From: an uncultured Candidatus Saccharibacteria bacterium
GTDB lineage: Bacteria > Patescibacteriota > Saccharimonadia > Saccharimonadales > Saccharimonadaceae
DNA length: 64,000 bases
Assembly (NCBI GenBank): GCA_947165975.1
Contig: CAMVCL010000001.1
Coordinates: 59,612-123,611, forward strand
Reading direction: 5' to 3'
Shown: positions 44,542-53,161 of the stretch, piece by piece
How positions within the stretch are numbered: the first letter of the stretch is position 1
How the letters are laid out: each line of letters begins with the position of its first letter
Notes under the pieces: model-generated
Seen by the model: the letters and a program-made list of their open reading frames with translations, nothing else
Told to the model about the DNA's origin: nothing
Databases searched by the model: none
Program-made: the position numbers and the translations under genes

Positions 44542-45957
44542 CTAGTGTTCAATTAACCATTCACGTATTAATTGATCATCACTAAAATAATATAACCATT
44601 TATTATCAGTAATACTGACCGGAAAATGACTGGAAACGTTTTTGGCTATAACGCGACGATTATATCCATCAAAATCATAGACAATCAATTCTCCTTCGTT
44701 AACCACATATAACATGTCATTATCTATCCAACCAAAGTTTTCGTTTTCAGTATTCCATTCTTTTACTAAATCTGCTTCCATATCCAAAACCGCAATATGG
44801 TTACCAGAGTTCATGAAGATGTATTCTCCATCATGTCCGACTTTTGCTCTGGTTGGACTAAAAGGCAAATCGTGTTTCTTGATTTCGTCGTAGTCGTCTT
44901 TTAGATGTGTGATTATTTGGTTGCTATCTACTACAGAAATGTATTTTTGATCATAGAATTTACTAATGAGCACCATACAGGGTGATTCGATTGTTTCTAA
45001 TTCAGTGATTTTACTGTCACCAACTTTAAGATATCCGATGTAGTACTTTTTGGCAGAATCTTCACCACTAGATTTTTGGGCGGTAAAAACTACCTCGTTA
45101 TTATAATGATCGAAATAGATTACATTTTCTACTAGTACCGCCGAGATGAGCCGTCCTGGAATATCAATTTTGTGAAGGTTGCCGTTTCTTATACCGAGCA
45201 AAGTACTAGAGGAATTGTCGAGAATCTTTACTTCGCTAAAGTCAGCATCAAACTCCTTAGTGAGATTAATGCTTTTGTCGATGTGACGGACATCAATCAA
45301 TACCCATTCTACCTTGCTGTCTTGTTTAGTTTTTATCAGTACGTGACTAGCGTCATAGTCCCAATCAGCTTCTAGAATTTCCCCCTTGAATATGCCGGAG
45401 CTGGAGTCGCTGGTCAAGGTCACGTTAGAAAAGTATTTAGAGATATCGAGAGTTTGTTTTTCGAGTTTTTCAGAGTTTAGATTTAAATATGTCCATTTAT
45501 TTGTGTTATTGGTGATAAGCATGGAATTATGGTTGGAAGAGACTACTGCTTTAACACTACCCGTAGTAGATAGTATTTTCTCACGATCACGTTCTTGCAG
45601 AAATAGACGAGGATAATGGATGCGGTACAGTAAGCCCTCTTTTATGTCGATAGTCTTAGTCCAAGAATCATAACCATCTCTGGAAACGGTGATAGTATGC
45701 TCTCCGCTTGGTAAAACCTTAGAAGTATTTGTTCGTTGTAGCCAAGAACTATCGCCATCAATCGCTACTTCAGCGCCCGTAGGCGTAGATGATATCTGTA
45801 GCATTCCTTGACGTTGAACTTCGAAATCTGAATTTATCCAATAGCCAGACACTATAAAAGCTAAGACTGTTACAGTGACGATCACTGCTAAAACCATGAT
45901 TACTTCGGATACGATAATCCTGAGACTTTGTCGTCTTTTCTGTTTTTCTGAATCCAT
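44542..45957 (-). CDS. membrane-anchored PEGA-domain protein with beta-propeller-like region
   Basis: 471 residues: one N-terminal membrane segment (about 15-42), then a PEGA domain (LQISSTPTGAEVAIDGDSS; LPSGEHTITVSRDGY, about 53-105), then a long beta-rich region with repeated four-strand units (SVKAVVSSNHNSMLITNN; GHDGEYIFMNSGNHIAVLD) that looks like a WD40-type propeller. It is probably extracytoplasmic and surface-exposed. A -10 TATAAT on the minus strand lies 9 nt before the ATG. Confidence 0.78.
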   Translation of the reverse strand: MDSEKQKRRQSLRIIVSEVIMVLAVIVTVTVLAFIVSGYWINSDFEVQRQGMLQISSTPTGAEVAIDGDSSWLQRTNTSKVLPSGEHTITVSRDGYDSWTKTIDIKEGLLYRIHYPRLFLQERDREKILSTTGSVKAVVSSNHNSMLITNNTNKWTYLNLNSEKLEKQTLDISKYFSNVTLTSDSSSGIFKGEILEADWDYDASHVLIKTKQDSKVEWVLIDVRHIDKSINLTKEFDADFSEVKILDNSSSTLLGIRNGNLHKIDIPGRLISAVLVENVIYFDHYNNEVVFTAQKSSGEDSAKKYYIGYLKVGDSKITELETIESPCMVLISKFYDQKYISVVDSNQIITHLKDDYDEIKKHDLPFSPTRAKVGHDGEYIFMNSGNHIAVLDMEADLVKEWNTENENFGWIDNDMLYVVNEGELIVYDFDGYNRRVIAKNVSSHFPVSITDNKWLYYFSDDQLIREWLIEH

Positions 45958-46089
45958 AATATTTAGATTATATAAAATATTTAGAGACTAACTCTATATA
46001 TTATATTATATCACATACATTTAAATTTTAGCTCTTGCGTTTTAGAATAAAGCAGTGTATGATTGATATAAGAATAAGCGAGGTATTAA

Positions 46090-47220
46090 ATGCAAAAAAC
46101 TAATAGCAATCACACAGCCGCAACTGCACATCGTCGCACTCAGGTTTCTACAACCTTGAATCGTAGGTACGTACGCCGTCCAGTTAAGAAAACCGGTATG
46201 GTGACTGCTAATGGTGCCAGAACAATGTCAGAAAAGAGTAATGGTATGTCGTCCGCAAAAAGCGGAAACGTCGCCATTTCTATTAAGCGTAGTCCTAAGA
46301 TTACACGTTTTGGTTCCCCCGCTATGCGACAGGTTCATTCAATGCAACAAGCTAAGCAGATGCAACAAGTCAAGAAAACTTCAATCAAGATTTCCTCGAC
46401 CGATACTGAACAAAAACAACAGATGATTAGTCAAACGAAGTCTGGACAAATGAAGCAAATGGGACAAATGCGACAGATGAAACAAGCGCAGACGCAACAG
46501 GCTGAACAGATGCAGCAAATGCAACAGGAAAAGATGATGCCGGTTCAATCTCATCCAATGCAAGCCACCGCTAATGCTAGAATTCGTGAGCGTCAAGCTC
46601 GGACGTCTACTACAAATATGCAAGCTACTCGTGCTACGGCTAAGGAATTAAAAGACCAAGCTATTAAGAAAGCCTTGATGTCGGCAGCAACCGCTAATAT
46701 GTCCGAGCAAAAAGTTGTTAAATCTAAAAAATCAACTAAAAGTGTCGGAAAGATGCGTTTCGGATTTGGTCGTGTAATGCTAGCATTGTCTTGCGCTACG
46801 GCAGTTGTTTTCGCCATTGCCTATCTCGTGAATCTGAATATGCCAGACATATCGTTACGTGTTGCCGCCATGCAAACTGGTATTGATGCTTCTTATCCTG
46901 GTTATGTACCGCGTGACTATAGTATCTCCAGTATCACTTCTGAAAATGGTAAAGTCTCATTGGAATTCCGTAATTCTGTTGAGAACAAGAATTTTACTTT
47001 AGCTGAAGAGGCCTCTTCGTGGGATTCTAATGCGTTAATGACTAATTATGTAAAAGAGGAATTTGGTGATAATTATTCTATTATTCGAGAACAAGGTTTA
47101 ACGATTTATGTGAATGAAAGTAACGCAGCATGGGTTAACGGTGGGATCGTCTATAAATTGACAGCCGAGCCAGATGTGCTCTCTAATAAACAAATTCGTT
47201 CAATTGCCGTATCACTATAA
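46090..47220 (+). CDS. Met/Gln-rich single-pass membrane protein with external DUF4367-like domain
   Basis: 376 residues. The first 225 are cytoplasmic and of low complexity, with a strikingly Met/Gln/Lys-rich stretch (about 85-165; units such as QMKQMGQMRQMKQ). A membrane segment follows (about 228-252). The external C-terminal domain (about 265-376) begins YPGYVPRDYSISSITSENG and resembles DUF4367-type domains of anti-sigma or regulatory membrane proteins; this is a fold-level guess. GAGG lies upstream of the ATG. Function unknown. Confidence 0.6.
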   Translation: MQKTNSNHTAATAHRRTQVSTTLNRRYVRRPVKKTGMVTANGARTMSEKSNGMSSAKSGNVAISIKRSPKITRFGSPAMRQVHSMQQAKQMQQVKKTSIKISSTDTEQKQQMISQTKSGQMKQMGQMRQMKQAQTQQAEQMQQMQQEKMMPVQSHPMQATANARIRERQARTSTTNMQATRATAKELKDQAIKKALMSAATANMSEQKVVKSKKSTKSVGKMRFGFGRVMLALSCATAVVFAIAYLVNLNMPDISLRVAAMQTGIDASYPGYVPRDYSISSITSENGKVSLEFRNSVENKNFTLAEEASSWDSNALMTNYVKEEFGDNYSIIREQGLTIYVNESNAAWVNGGIVYKLTAEPDVLSNKQIRSIAVSL

Positions 47221-47229
47221 TTGGCACTA

Positions 47230-47263
47230 TAAAAAGAATGACCTTTTGGGCCATTCTTTTTAT
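47230..47263. terminator. bidirectional terminator
   Basis: AAAAAGAATGACC/GGGCCATTCTTTTT with a TTTT loop; serves the Met/Gln-rich gene and gltX. Confidence 0.8.
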
Positions 47264-47270
47264 TAACTAA

Positions 47271-48710
47271 TTAGATGGCTGAAGCTGTTCGGTTAAGACG
47301 CGCCAGGGTAACCTCGCGGCCCAAGACTTCCATAGTGAGATTCAATGCAGGACTAAAAGGCGCATAACTAATAGCAATACGAATCAGGCTAAATAATTCG
47401 GCTGGCTTTTTTGCGGTTTCTTTAAGTAAATCATTGAGGGCATCTTGCAAAGAATCAGCATCCCATTCTTTAAGGTCAGTTAGCTTTGCGATAGTTGTCT
47501 TGAGCAGACTCTCTAATTCAGATTCAGAAAGTTTTTTGACAAACTTATTACCGATAAGGAAATCTAGATCAATCTTGGGATCGGTGAAGAAATACTCCGT
47601 CATTTCTTTTAAATCTGACAAAGTTTTTAGTCGATCGTAAATAATAGATAATACTTGAATGCGATAGTCTTCACTAGATTTTTTAGCAGATTCTGGCCAA
47701 AAGTTCAGAGTGCGTTCATAAAGTGCGTGTACGCCCTGTTCGGTAAAGATTTTACGAATCCATTGACCATTGAGCCAAAGTAGCTTTGTTTCGTCGTAGC
47801 GAGCACCAGAATTCTGAATACGGTCTAGAGAAAAGTTCTTAATCAGTTCGTCTTTGGTGTAGATTTCTTGCTCGGTACCATCATTCCAGCCTAAACAGGC
47901 AAGATAGTTGAGCATAGCTTCAGGAAGAATTCCATCTTCGCGATACTCGGTGACAGATTTAGCCCCATCACGTTTACCGAGTTTTTTATTGCCTTGAGGA
48001 GCTAAAATATGAGGGAGGGAAATAATCTTCGGTCGTTCTAATTTAAGAGCTTCGTAAAGAGCTAGATAATTTGGGGTGCTAGATAGATATTCTACTCCGC
48101 GCATGAGATGCGTTACCCCCATTTCAGCGTCATCTACGATATGAGCAAAATTGTAAGTAGGATATCCGTCTTTCTTGATTAAGATGATATCATCTAGAAC
48201 TTCAGGGCCAGTGTGCATGTCGCCCATTACTTCATCATGCCACGCATACGATTTGGGTTCAGCTTTAAAACGAAGTGGAATGCCTGGCTCCCATTCAGGA
48301 GTTTTTGTTGGGCGATAGTTACGATAGAGAAAAGGGATTTTTTTCTCGTTACATTCTTTACGATATTCGTCAATTTTTTCTGGTGGCGTAGGATCAGCAT
48401 AGGCACGACCAGCTTTGATCAGCTTACGAGCCCATTCATGATATATTTCCTTGCGTTCACTTTGAAAATATGGGCCATTGGGGCCGCCTACAATAGGACC
48501 TTCGTCCCAATTGATCCCTAACCATTCTAGAGTATCTTCGATAAGCTCAGTGGCACCTTCAACATAACGAGCTCGGTCGGTGTCTTCGATGCGCAAAATA
48601 AGTTTGCCACCGCTTTGGCGTGCTAATAAGTACGGATAAATAGCAGAGCGAACGTTGCCGATATGAATATATCCAGTCGGGCTGGGTGCAAATCTTGTGA
48701 TAATTTCCAT
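47271..48710 (-). CDS. gltX: glutamyl-tRNA synthetase
   Basis: 479 residues. Class I motifs: APSPTGYIHIGNVRSA (HIGH region) at 8-23, LRIEDTDRARYVEGA, the YNFAHIVDDAEMGVTHLMRG stretch, and KKLGKRDGAKSV (KMSKS region, near 242). A C-terminal anticodon-binding helical domain completes it. With GatCAB present, it is probably non-discriminating and also charges tRNA(Gln). TGGTATAAT on the minus strand (48718-48723) ends 7 nt before the ATG, so it is leaderless-type. Confidence 0.96.
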   Translation of the reverse strand: MEIITRFAPSPTGYIHIGNVRSAIYPYLLARQSGGKLILRIEDTDRARYVEGATELIEDTLEWLGINWDEGPIVGGPNGPYFQSERKEIYHEWARKLIKAGRAYADPTPPEKIDEYRKECNEKKIPFLYRNYRPTKTPEWEPGIPLRFKAEPKSYAWHDEVMGDMHTGPEVLDDIILIKKDGYPTYNFAHIVDDAEMGVTHLMRGVEYLSSTPNYLALYEALKLERPKIISLPHILAPQGNKKLGKRDGAKSVTEYREDGILPEAMLNYLACLGWNDGTEQEIYTKDELIKNFSLDRIQNSGARYDETKLLWLNGQWIRKIFTEQGVHALYERTLNFWPESAKKSSEDYRIQVLSIIYDRLKTLSDLKEMTEYFFTDPKIDLDFLIGNKFVKKLSESELESLLKTTIAKLTDLKEWDADSLQDALNDLLKETAKKPAELFSLIRIAISYAPFSPALNLTMEVLGREVTLARLNRTASAI

Positions 48711-48717
48711 ATCATCT

Positions 48718-48723
48718 ATTATA
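48718..48723 (-). promoter_or_regulatory. extended -10 box, leaderless start of gltX
   Basis: Minus-strand TGGTATAAT, 7 nt before the start codon at 48710. Confidence 0.6.
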
Positions 48724-48744
48724 CCACTAGATAGAGACAGGGAA

Positions 48745-48776
48745 CAAAAAAAGAGGGCTACTCATGAGTCCTCTTG
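48745..48776 (-). terminator. terminator of surface protein gene
   Basis: Minus-strand stem AAGAGGACT/AGTAGCCCTCTT (imperfect) followed by seven T. Confidence 0.7.
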
Positions 48777-48786
48777 ATTTGATTTT

Positions 48787-49842
48787 TTATTGAACGCTCT
48801 CCTCTTCCTCATCTTCATCGCGTCGTTTGGCTAGGATAAAGAAGAATGTACCAGTTGCGGCAGCGGCGGCTGAGGTAGCAGCTAAGGCGCTAGCGAGAGG
48901 CGATGTACCATTATAGATATTAGAAAAAGTATTTTCAAATACACCCTGCGGTGGCGTATAGCCATCATAGGCACTGACATTGTCACCTTCACTGACTTGA
49001 GTGGTTGTAGTCTTCGTACCAGTACTGCCTGAACCACTAGAGGTTCGGTAAGTATACGTGGTGCTACCACTGGAAGTACTACCGATTGGCGAGCCGGAAT
49101 AGGTTGGTGTATTGTTGGTGTTAGATGGTTTAGCTGGATTTTCTGGAGTAATCGGATTAGTATCAGGATCTATTACACCGGTCACTACACTAATAACTAC
49201 TGTGTTGGTGTATGTACCAGAGGCCGTGGTCAAATCGGCCTTTGCGCCAAAATAAATATCTTGGGCGCCACTATCGGTACCAGTCAGAATCGCGATTGGA
49301 GAAGCACTGTTACTACTTAAAGGATGATAATAACTATTGTTGTTGCCTGCGTCGGTCTCACCGTAAGTATTGTTATTTAAACTGCTATCAATGTTGCCAG
49401 AGCCCAAGGAGTAACCCCAACGATTTGAAGGGAAAGAGCTCTTAGTGGATCTACTAGCCAATGTCGGAATAGTCTCGGTACTGATCAATTCGTTAGTGAG
49501 GTCGGTATTAGTCTGTGAATACATAGAGGCAGTAAAACCGCTGCTGGAATTCGTATTGACATTTAAGCTGACTTTGTTGCGGAGAAATTCGCCAGCATCA
49601 CCTCGAGCATGTTCTGCTGGAGTAGTGATTGACACAGCCAAGGATTCCTTGACATTAACATTGAATGTTGTTTCTGCGGTTTCTGCGTGTACAGAACCCA
49701 GATTAGAAACAATAAAAGCAGCTGGAGCAACTATGCCAGCTAACCCAAAAAGAGCTACTGCGACTTTGCGGCTTCTCCTTCCGCTTTTATTGACGCATGC
49801 AGACCCAATATACGTGTTTGTTTTAAAATTTATGTTTTTCAT
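48787..49842 (-). CDS. secreted, C-terminally membrane-anchored surface protein
   Basis: 351 residues. A signal peptide ends near VHAETAE (about 53). The external N-terminal domain (about 55-220) shares phrases with the FISUMP proteins: WGYSLGS, PIAILTGTDSG, YFGAKA and SGTYTNTVV. A linker rich in Ser, Thr, Gly and Pro (about 225-290) leads to a C-terminal hydrophobic helix (about 318-338) and a charged tail RRDEDEEEE. That layout is like a wall- or membrane-sorted protein but lacks LPXTG; the residues before the helix read GTSPLASALAA. Possible client of the sortase encoded 4 kb away. Confidence 0.72.
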   Translation of the reverse strand: MKNINFKTNTYIGSACVNKSGRRSRKVAVALFGLAGIVAPAAFIVSNLGSVHAETAETTFNVNVKESLAVSITTPAEHARGDAGEFLRNKVSLNVNTNSSSGFTASMYSQTNTDLTNELISTETIPTLASRSTKSSFPSNRWGYSLGSGNIDSSLNNNTYGETDAGNNNSYYHPLSSNSASPIAILTGTDSGAQDIYFGAKADLTTASGTYTNTVVISVVTGVIDPDTNPITPENPAKPSNTNNTPTYSGSPIGSTSSGSTTYTYRTSSGSGSTGTKTTTTQVSEGDNVSAYDGYTPPQGVFENTFSNIYNGTSPLASALAATSAAAAATGTFFFILAKRRDEDEEEESVQ

Positions 49843-49988
49843 TTTTAATGTATGACCTTATTTGCAATTATATTAACATAAGAAAAATGAATTGTAAATA
49901 CTTTTTTTACATTTTTTGAGTTTTTTGCAAAAAAGTGTGGAAAAAACTTACGATTTTAGTTATAATATAGGCATAAGTGGAGTAGTAA

Positions 49989-51275
49989 ATGGATAAAACA
50001 AAACATACTGAAGTGACGAGCGAAGATTTGAGGAAAGCTTTTGAGGGCGAGTCCTCAACAGAGAAAAGCGACAAAACACACGCTAAAGAAAAGCACAAGA
50101 AGAGCAAAAAGTTCTCTGAAGACAAAAAACTTTTGATATTTTTAATCATAGGTATTGTAGGGTTAATTGGGGGCGTTGCAATGATATCAATTGCACTGTT
50201 TCTCCCAAAAGACACAGTATCGTCAATAAGTTTTCCTATTATCCCATCAAAAACCGCCGAAGAAACAACTTATAGTCCACTAACTGGGATGCCATTAGAT
50301 AATGCAGATCTTGCAAAATCTCCAGTTTACTGCGTACAAACCCCAAATGGCACTGATGGAGCTAGACCACAGTCTGGCATCAATGAGGCTGGCGTAGTAT
50401 TTGAAGCGATTGCAGAAGCAGGTATTACACGTTTTGCGGCAATCTACCAAAATCCCACCACATCAGTGATTGGACCAATTCGCTCGCTAAGGATGTATTA
50501 CCTGGAATGGGACACACCATTTAATTGTACGGTGGTACATGCTGGTGGTGCCGATGACGCAATTGCTGCTTTACGTGCTGGTGGATATGGCGATCTGGAT
50601 GAAAGCTACACTTATATGTACAGAGGTACCTACGGAGCGCGTCGTTGGAATAATCTTTTTACGACTAGTAGTTTGCTTAAAAAGTACAGTGCCGACAGTG
50701 GTAAAAATAGCTCAGAGGTTAAAGGTTTTACTAGAATGACACCAGAAGAGTCGGAAAAAAGTCGTGCGCTGGCTTCAGCCGATGAAATACTAGATATCAC
50801 CACCCCTGCCAAAGGTGACACCTCCAAAACGTCTGTAAAAACTCCTTCTATTACGATGAATTTTGGTGGAGTGCCGAATTATAATCCGCACTACGAATAC
50901 GATGTCAACACTAATACCTACGTACGCAGCTATACTAGTGGTGTTTCGCACGACGTCTATCATTGCAAAGCTGAAGATTTGGGTAAAAAGAATCCTGAGG
51001 ATGTTTGTACTCTAGGTCAACTCACTCCATCTGTAGTTATCGCTATGATGGTAGCAGAGCGCAGAGCTTCTGACAACTACCACGAAAACATTGACGCGAT
51101 AGGCTCTGGAGATGCCTATATTTTCCAAAATGGTACCGCAATTAAAGGCGCCTGGAAGAAGACTTCTCGAGAAGACCAGATCAAGTTTACTGATACTGAT
51201 GGCAAAGAGATTAAATTAGCCCCAGGACAAACTTTTATCTCTGCTGTACCTAATTACGGAAGTGTTGAATATTAA
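49989..51275 (+). CDS. DUF3048 (YerB-like) membrane protein
   Basis: 428 residues. A charged cytoplasmic start of about 45 residues, one membrane segment (about 48-72), then the external DUF3048 region: YSPLTGMPLDN, ARPQSGINEAGVVFEAIAEA, GITRFAAIYQ, and IGPIRSLRMYYLEW. The second half (about 280-428) has GGVPNYNPHYEYD and AYIFQNGTAIKGAWKKTSRE. Biochemical role unknown in the family; expected outside the membrane. A TATAAT box and GTGGAG site precede the ATG. Confidence 0.85.
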   Translation: MDKTKHTEVTSEDLRKAFEGESSTEKSDKTHAKEKHKKSKKFSEDKKLLIFLIIGIVGLIGGVAMISIALFLPKDTVSSISFPIIPSKTAEETTYSPLTGMPLDNADLAKSPVYCVQTPNGTDGARPQSGINEAGVVFEAIAEAGITRFAAIYQNPTTSVIGPIRSLRMYYLEWDTPFNCTVVHAGGADDAIAALRAGGYGDLDESYTYMYRGTYGARRWNNLFTTSSLLKKYSADSGKNSSEVKGFTRMTPEESEKSRALASADEILDITTPAKGDTSKTSVKTPSITMNFGGVPNYNPHYEYDVNTNTYVRSYTSGVSHDVYHCKAEDLGKKNPEDVCTLGQLTPSVVIAMMVAERRASDNYHENIDAIGSGDAYIFQNGTAIKGAWKKTSREDQIKFTDTDGKEIKLAPGQTFISAVPNYGSVEY

Positions 51276-51298
51276 TAAAAGTCGTGTTATAATGATTG

Positions 51299-51326
51299 TG
51301 CGGACCTAACCCCCCTTGGGTCCGCA
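51299..51326 (+). promoter_or_regulatory. hairpin in tRNA-Glu 5' leader
   Basis: TGCGGACC and GGGTCCGCA pair right after the TATAAT box (near 51288-51293), between promoter and tRNA-Glu. Confidence 0.5.
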
Positions 51327-51346
51327 CTTGGTATATAGAGATTTAT

Positions 51347-51423
51347 GGCTCCTTCGTCTAGTGGTCCAGGACGTCTGGTTCTCATCCAGAAAATCGCGGG
51401 TTCGACTCCCGCAGGAGTCACCA
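51347..51423 (+). tRNA. tRNA-Glu (anticodon CTC)
   Basis: Cloverleaf with acceptor GGCTCCT/AGGAGTC (one G-U), anticodon loop TTCTCAT (CTC), T arm GCGGGTTCGACTCCCGC, and encoded CCA. Its 3' end is repeated twice more downstream. Confidence 0.95.
51406..51423 (+). repeat. tRNA-Glu 3' end, copy 1 (in the tRNA)
   Basis: CTCCCGCAGGAGTCACCA within the tRNA, the reference for the two downstream copies. Confidence 0.85.
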
Positions 51424-51429
51424 AAATAA

Positions 51430-51468
51430 AAAGAAGGGTCCCGAAGGGATTCTTATTTTTATTTTTAG
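51430..51468 (+). terminator. terminator after tRNA-Glu
   Basis: AAGAAGGG-TCCCGAAGGGA-TTCTT stem followed by T-rich ATTTTTATTTTT. Confidence 0.7.
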
Positions 51469-51487
51469 ACGACGTTCGGGAGAATTA

Positions 51488-51505
51488 CTCCCGCAGGAGT
51501 CACCA
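51488..51505 (+). repeat. tRNA-Glu 3' end, copy 2 (possible att site)
   Basis: Exact 18-nt copy of the tRNA 3' end including CCA, followed by its own terminator (GTAAGTCC-TTT-GGGACTTAG-TTTTT at 51515-51539). Confidence 0.8.
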
Positions 51506-51551
51506 ATATGAAAAGTAAGTCCTTTGGGACTTAGTTTTTATATTGAGTGGT

Positions 51552-51612
51552 TCTACAGGAACCGAACTTGCGAAGCGGGTTCGCACCGAAGCGAGCATAG
51601 CGAGCGGAGGTT
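51552..51612 (+). repeat. GC-rich palindromic stretch (element C)
   Basis: Contains GCGAAGCGGGTTCGCACC and GCGAGCATAGCGAGCGG between tRNA 3'-end copies 2 and 3. Its vocabulary is similar to elements A and B, but alignment is weak. Confidence 0.4.
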
Positions 51613-51616
51613 CTTT

Positions 51617-51634
51617 CTCCCGCAGGAGTCACCA
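51617..51634 (+). repeat. tRNA-Glu 3' end, copy 3 (possible att site)
   Basis: Exact copy of the 18-nt tRNA end; identity continues into AAAATAA. A terminator follows (AAGCC-TTCT-GGGCTT-TATTTTT, 51640-51662). Confidence 0.8.
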
Positions 51635-51676
51635 AAATAAGAAGCCTTCTGGGCTTTATTTTTATAATATTTATGT

Positions 51677-51682
51677 TATAAT
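51677..51682 (+). promoter_or_regulatory. extended -10 box, leaderless start of der
   Basis: TGTTATAAT ends 7 nt before the ATG at 51690. Confidence 0.65.
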
Positions 51683-51689
51683 ATATATT

Positions 51690-53105
51690 ATGAGAAAATT
51701 GCCAATCGTAGCTTTAATCGGTCAAACGAATGCTGGGAAATCTAGTATTTTAAATCGGATGGCGCGTAAAAATATTGCGATCGTAGCACGCGAAGAGGGA
51801 ACTACGCGTGATAATGTCGTGGCTACAATTGATGATTCTTTTATTATGATTGACACTGCTGGTTTAAAAGACCCCTCGGACGATTTTGAAGCCTCGATCC
51901 AAGACCAGATCAATGATGCGATTGATGCAGCAGACGTAATCCTTGTAACGCTTGATTCCTCTAAATATTTTGACCATCGTGATGCAAGAATCGCTAAAGA
52001 TGCTTTACGCTCTAAAAAACCAGTTTTATTAGTACTAAATAAATGCGATCTAGGCGAATCGTTACCGATAGAAGAATTCCGGGCTCTAGGAATTGCACCA
52101 GAGAATATTCACTACACTTCGGCGACTACTGGGCAAGGAATAATGGCACTTAAGAAGGCCCTGAACTCTATTCTGTTGGGGCGCTCTGGAAGTTACGACC
52201 GAGGTAGCGAGGAGTGCGAGCCCCGTAACGACGGGCGCGAGCGACTCCGTCCCCAGGAGAATAAAATTCAGAATCATATTAAAATTGCTTTAATTGGTCG
52301 TCCAAACGTTGGGAAGTCATCGTTATTTAATTCACTGGCAAAAAAACAACAGGCAATCGTGTCTAGCCGACAGGGGACTACGCGTGACATTAATCGTGTG
52401 ATAGTGAAATATAAAGGACGTGAGCTAGAGATACTAGATACGGCAGGCCTAAGAAAACCTGGTAAACGTGAGGTGGGGATTGAGAAGTTTTCGGCTATTC
52501 GTACGCTTGCGGCGATTGAAGAAGCTGATATCTGCGCTTTATTAGTCGATTCTACTGAACCTCATAGTAAATTGGATCAGTCTTTGGCCGGACAAATCGT
52601 TGAGGCAGGTAAGGGAATAATCATGGTAGTGACCAAGGCTGATTTACTAGACAATGCTGAGCCAACCAACTTCTTTGGCGAAGAGAATGTGGGCAATCGA
52701 ACTGCGGCAGATTTTCTCTTGGATGCTTTGGAAAAAGATTATAACTTTTTGCCTTATGCGCCAGTGTTATTGACTAGTGCAGAGACTGGACATAATGTTA
52801 CGCAGTTATTTGAATTAGCTCTGGAGATTGATGAGAACCGTCACCTCGAGGTTAAGACTTCAGAATTAAATAAAATCTTAAATGACGCGATTATTAGCCA
52901 CACTCCGGCAGGACTCAAAAACACTAGGCCAAAGCCTAAATATATCGTGCAAACTGATACTTGCCCGCCCTGGTTTGTAGTACATGGGCATGATCTTGGG
53001 TTGCTCCATTGGTCATGGAAACGTTTTTTGGAACGTAAAATCCGCGAAAAATATCCTTTTGTGGGTACGCCAATCATGTTCTCATTTAGGAACGACAAAG
53101 ACTAG
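51690..53105 (+). CDS. der: ribosome biogenesis GTPase Der (EngA), with repeat-derived linker
   Basis: 471 residues with two tandem GTPase domains and a KH-like C-terminal domain. Domain 1: GQTNAGKSS (9-17), DTAGL, NKCD. Domain 2: GRPNVGKSS (about 201-209), DTAGL, TKAD. The KH-like part ends FVGTPIMFSFRND. The linker between the G domains (about 166-189) is encoded by GC-rich repeat element B and reads SYDRGSEECEPRNDGRERLR. The ATG at 51690 is chosen because the longer frame upstream runs through the promoter and the tRNA-derived repeats. Der acts in 50S subunit maturation. Confidence 0.95.
   Translation: MRKLPIVALIGQTNAGKSSILNRMARKNIAIVAREEGTTRDNVVATIDDSFIMIDTAGLKDPSDDFEASIQDQINDAIDAADVILVTLDSSKYFDHRDARIAKDALRSKKPVLLVLNKCDLGESLPIEEFRALGIAPENIHYTSATTGQGIMALKKALNSILLGRSGSYDRGSEECEPRNDGRERLRPQENKIQNHIKIALIGRPNVGKSSLFNSLAKKQQAIVSSRQGTTRDINRVIVKYKGRELEILDTAGLRKPGKREVGIEKFSAIRTLAAIEEADICALLVDSTEPHSKLDQSLAGQIVEAGKGIIMVVTKADLLDNAEPTNFFGEENVGNRTAADFLLDALEKDYNFLPYAPVLLTSAETGHNVTQLFELALEIDENRHLEVKTSELNKILNDAIISHTPAGLKNTRPKPKYIVQTDTCPPWFVVHGHDLGLLHWSWKRFLERKIREKYPFVGTPIMFSFRNDKD
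52185..52256 (+). repeat. GC-rich dispersed element B, in frame within der
   Basis: Contains GGAGTGCGAGCCCCGT, AACG, ACGGGCGCGAGCGACTCC, giving a hairpin with GGAGT/ACTCC and CCCGT/ACGGG. It resembles element A (30521-30594) in opposite orientation. Confidence 0.6.
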
Positions 53106-53133
53106 TTTTTATGATAAACTATATATAAGGTGG

Positions 53134-53161
53134 GAGTACAAAGTACTCTTTTTTTAGAGTA
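53134..53161 (+). promoter_or_regulatory. putative attenuator in PIN-PhoH leader
   Basis: Terminator form: GAGTAC-AAA-GTACTC plus seven T (53134-53155). Alternative form: TACTCT (53144-53149) with AGAGTA (53156-53161). The two share the GTACTC strand and exclude each other. AAGGAGGGG and the start codon follow at 53187. Confidence 0.5.

Noticed and set aside
47271-48710. HIGN instead of HIGH in GluRS as a broken active site
   Set aside because: GluRS enzymes commonly vary at the last position of this motif; the rest of the enzyme is intact.
51543-51689. N-terminal extension of Der running back through the tRNA-end repeats
   Set aside because: It crosses a terminator, a -10 box and repeat DNA; the ATG at 51690 begins the normal GTPase domain.
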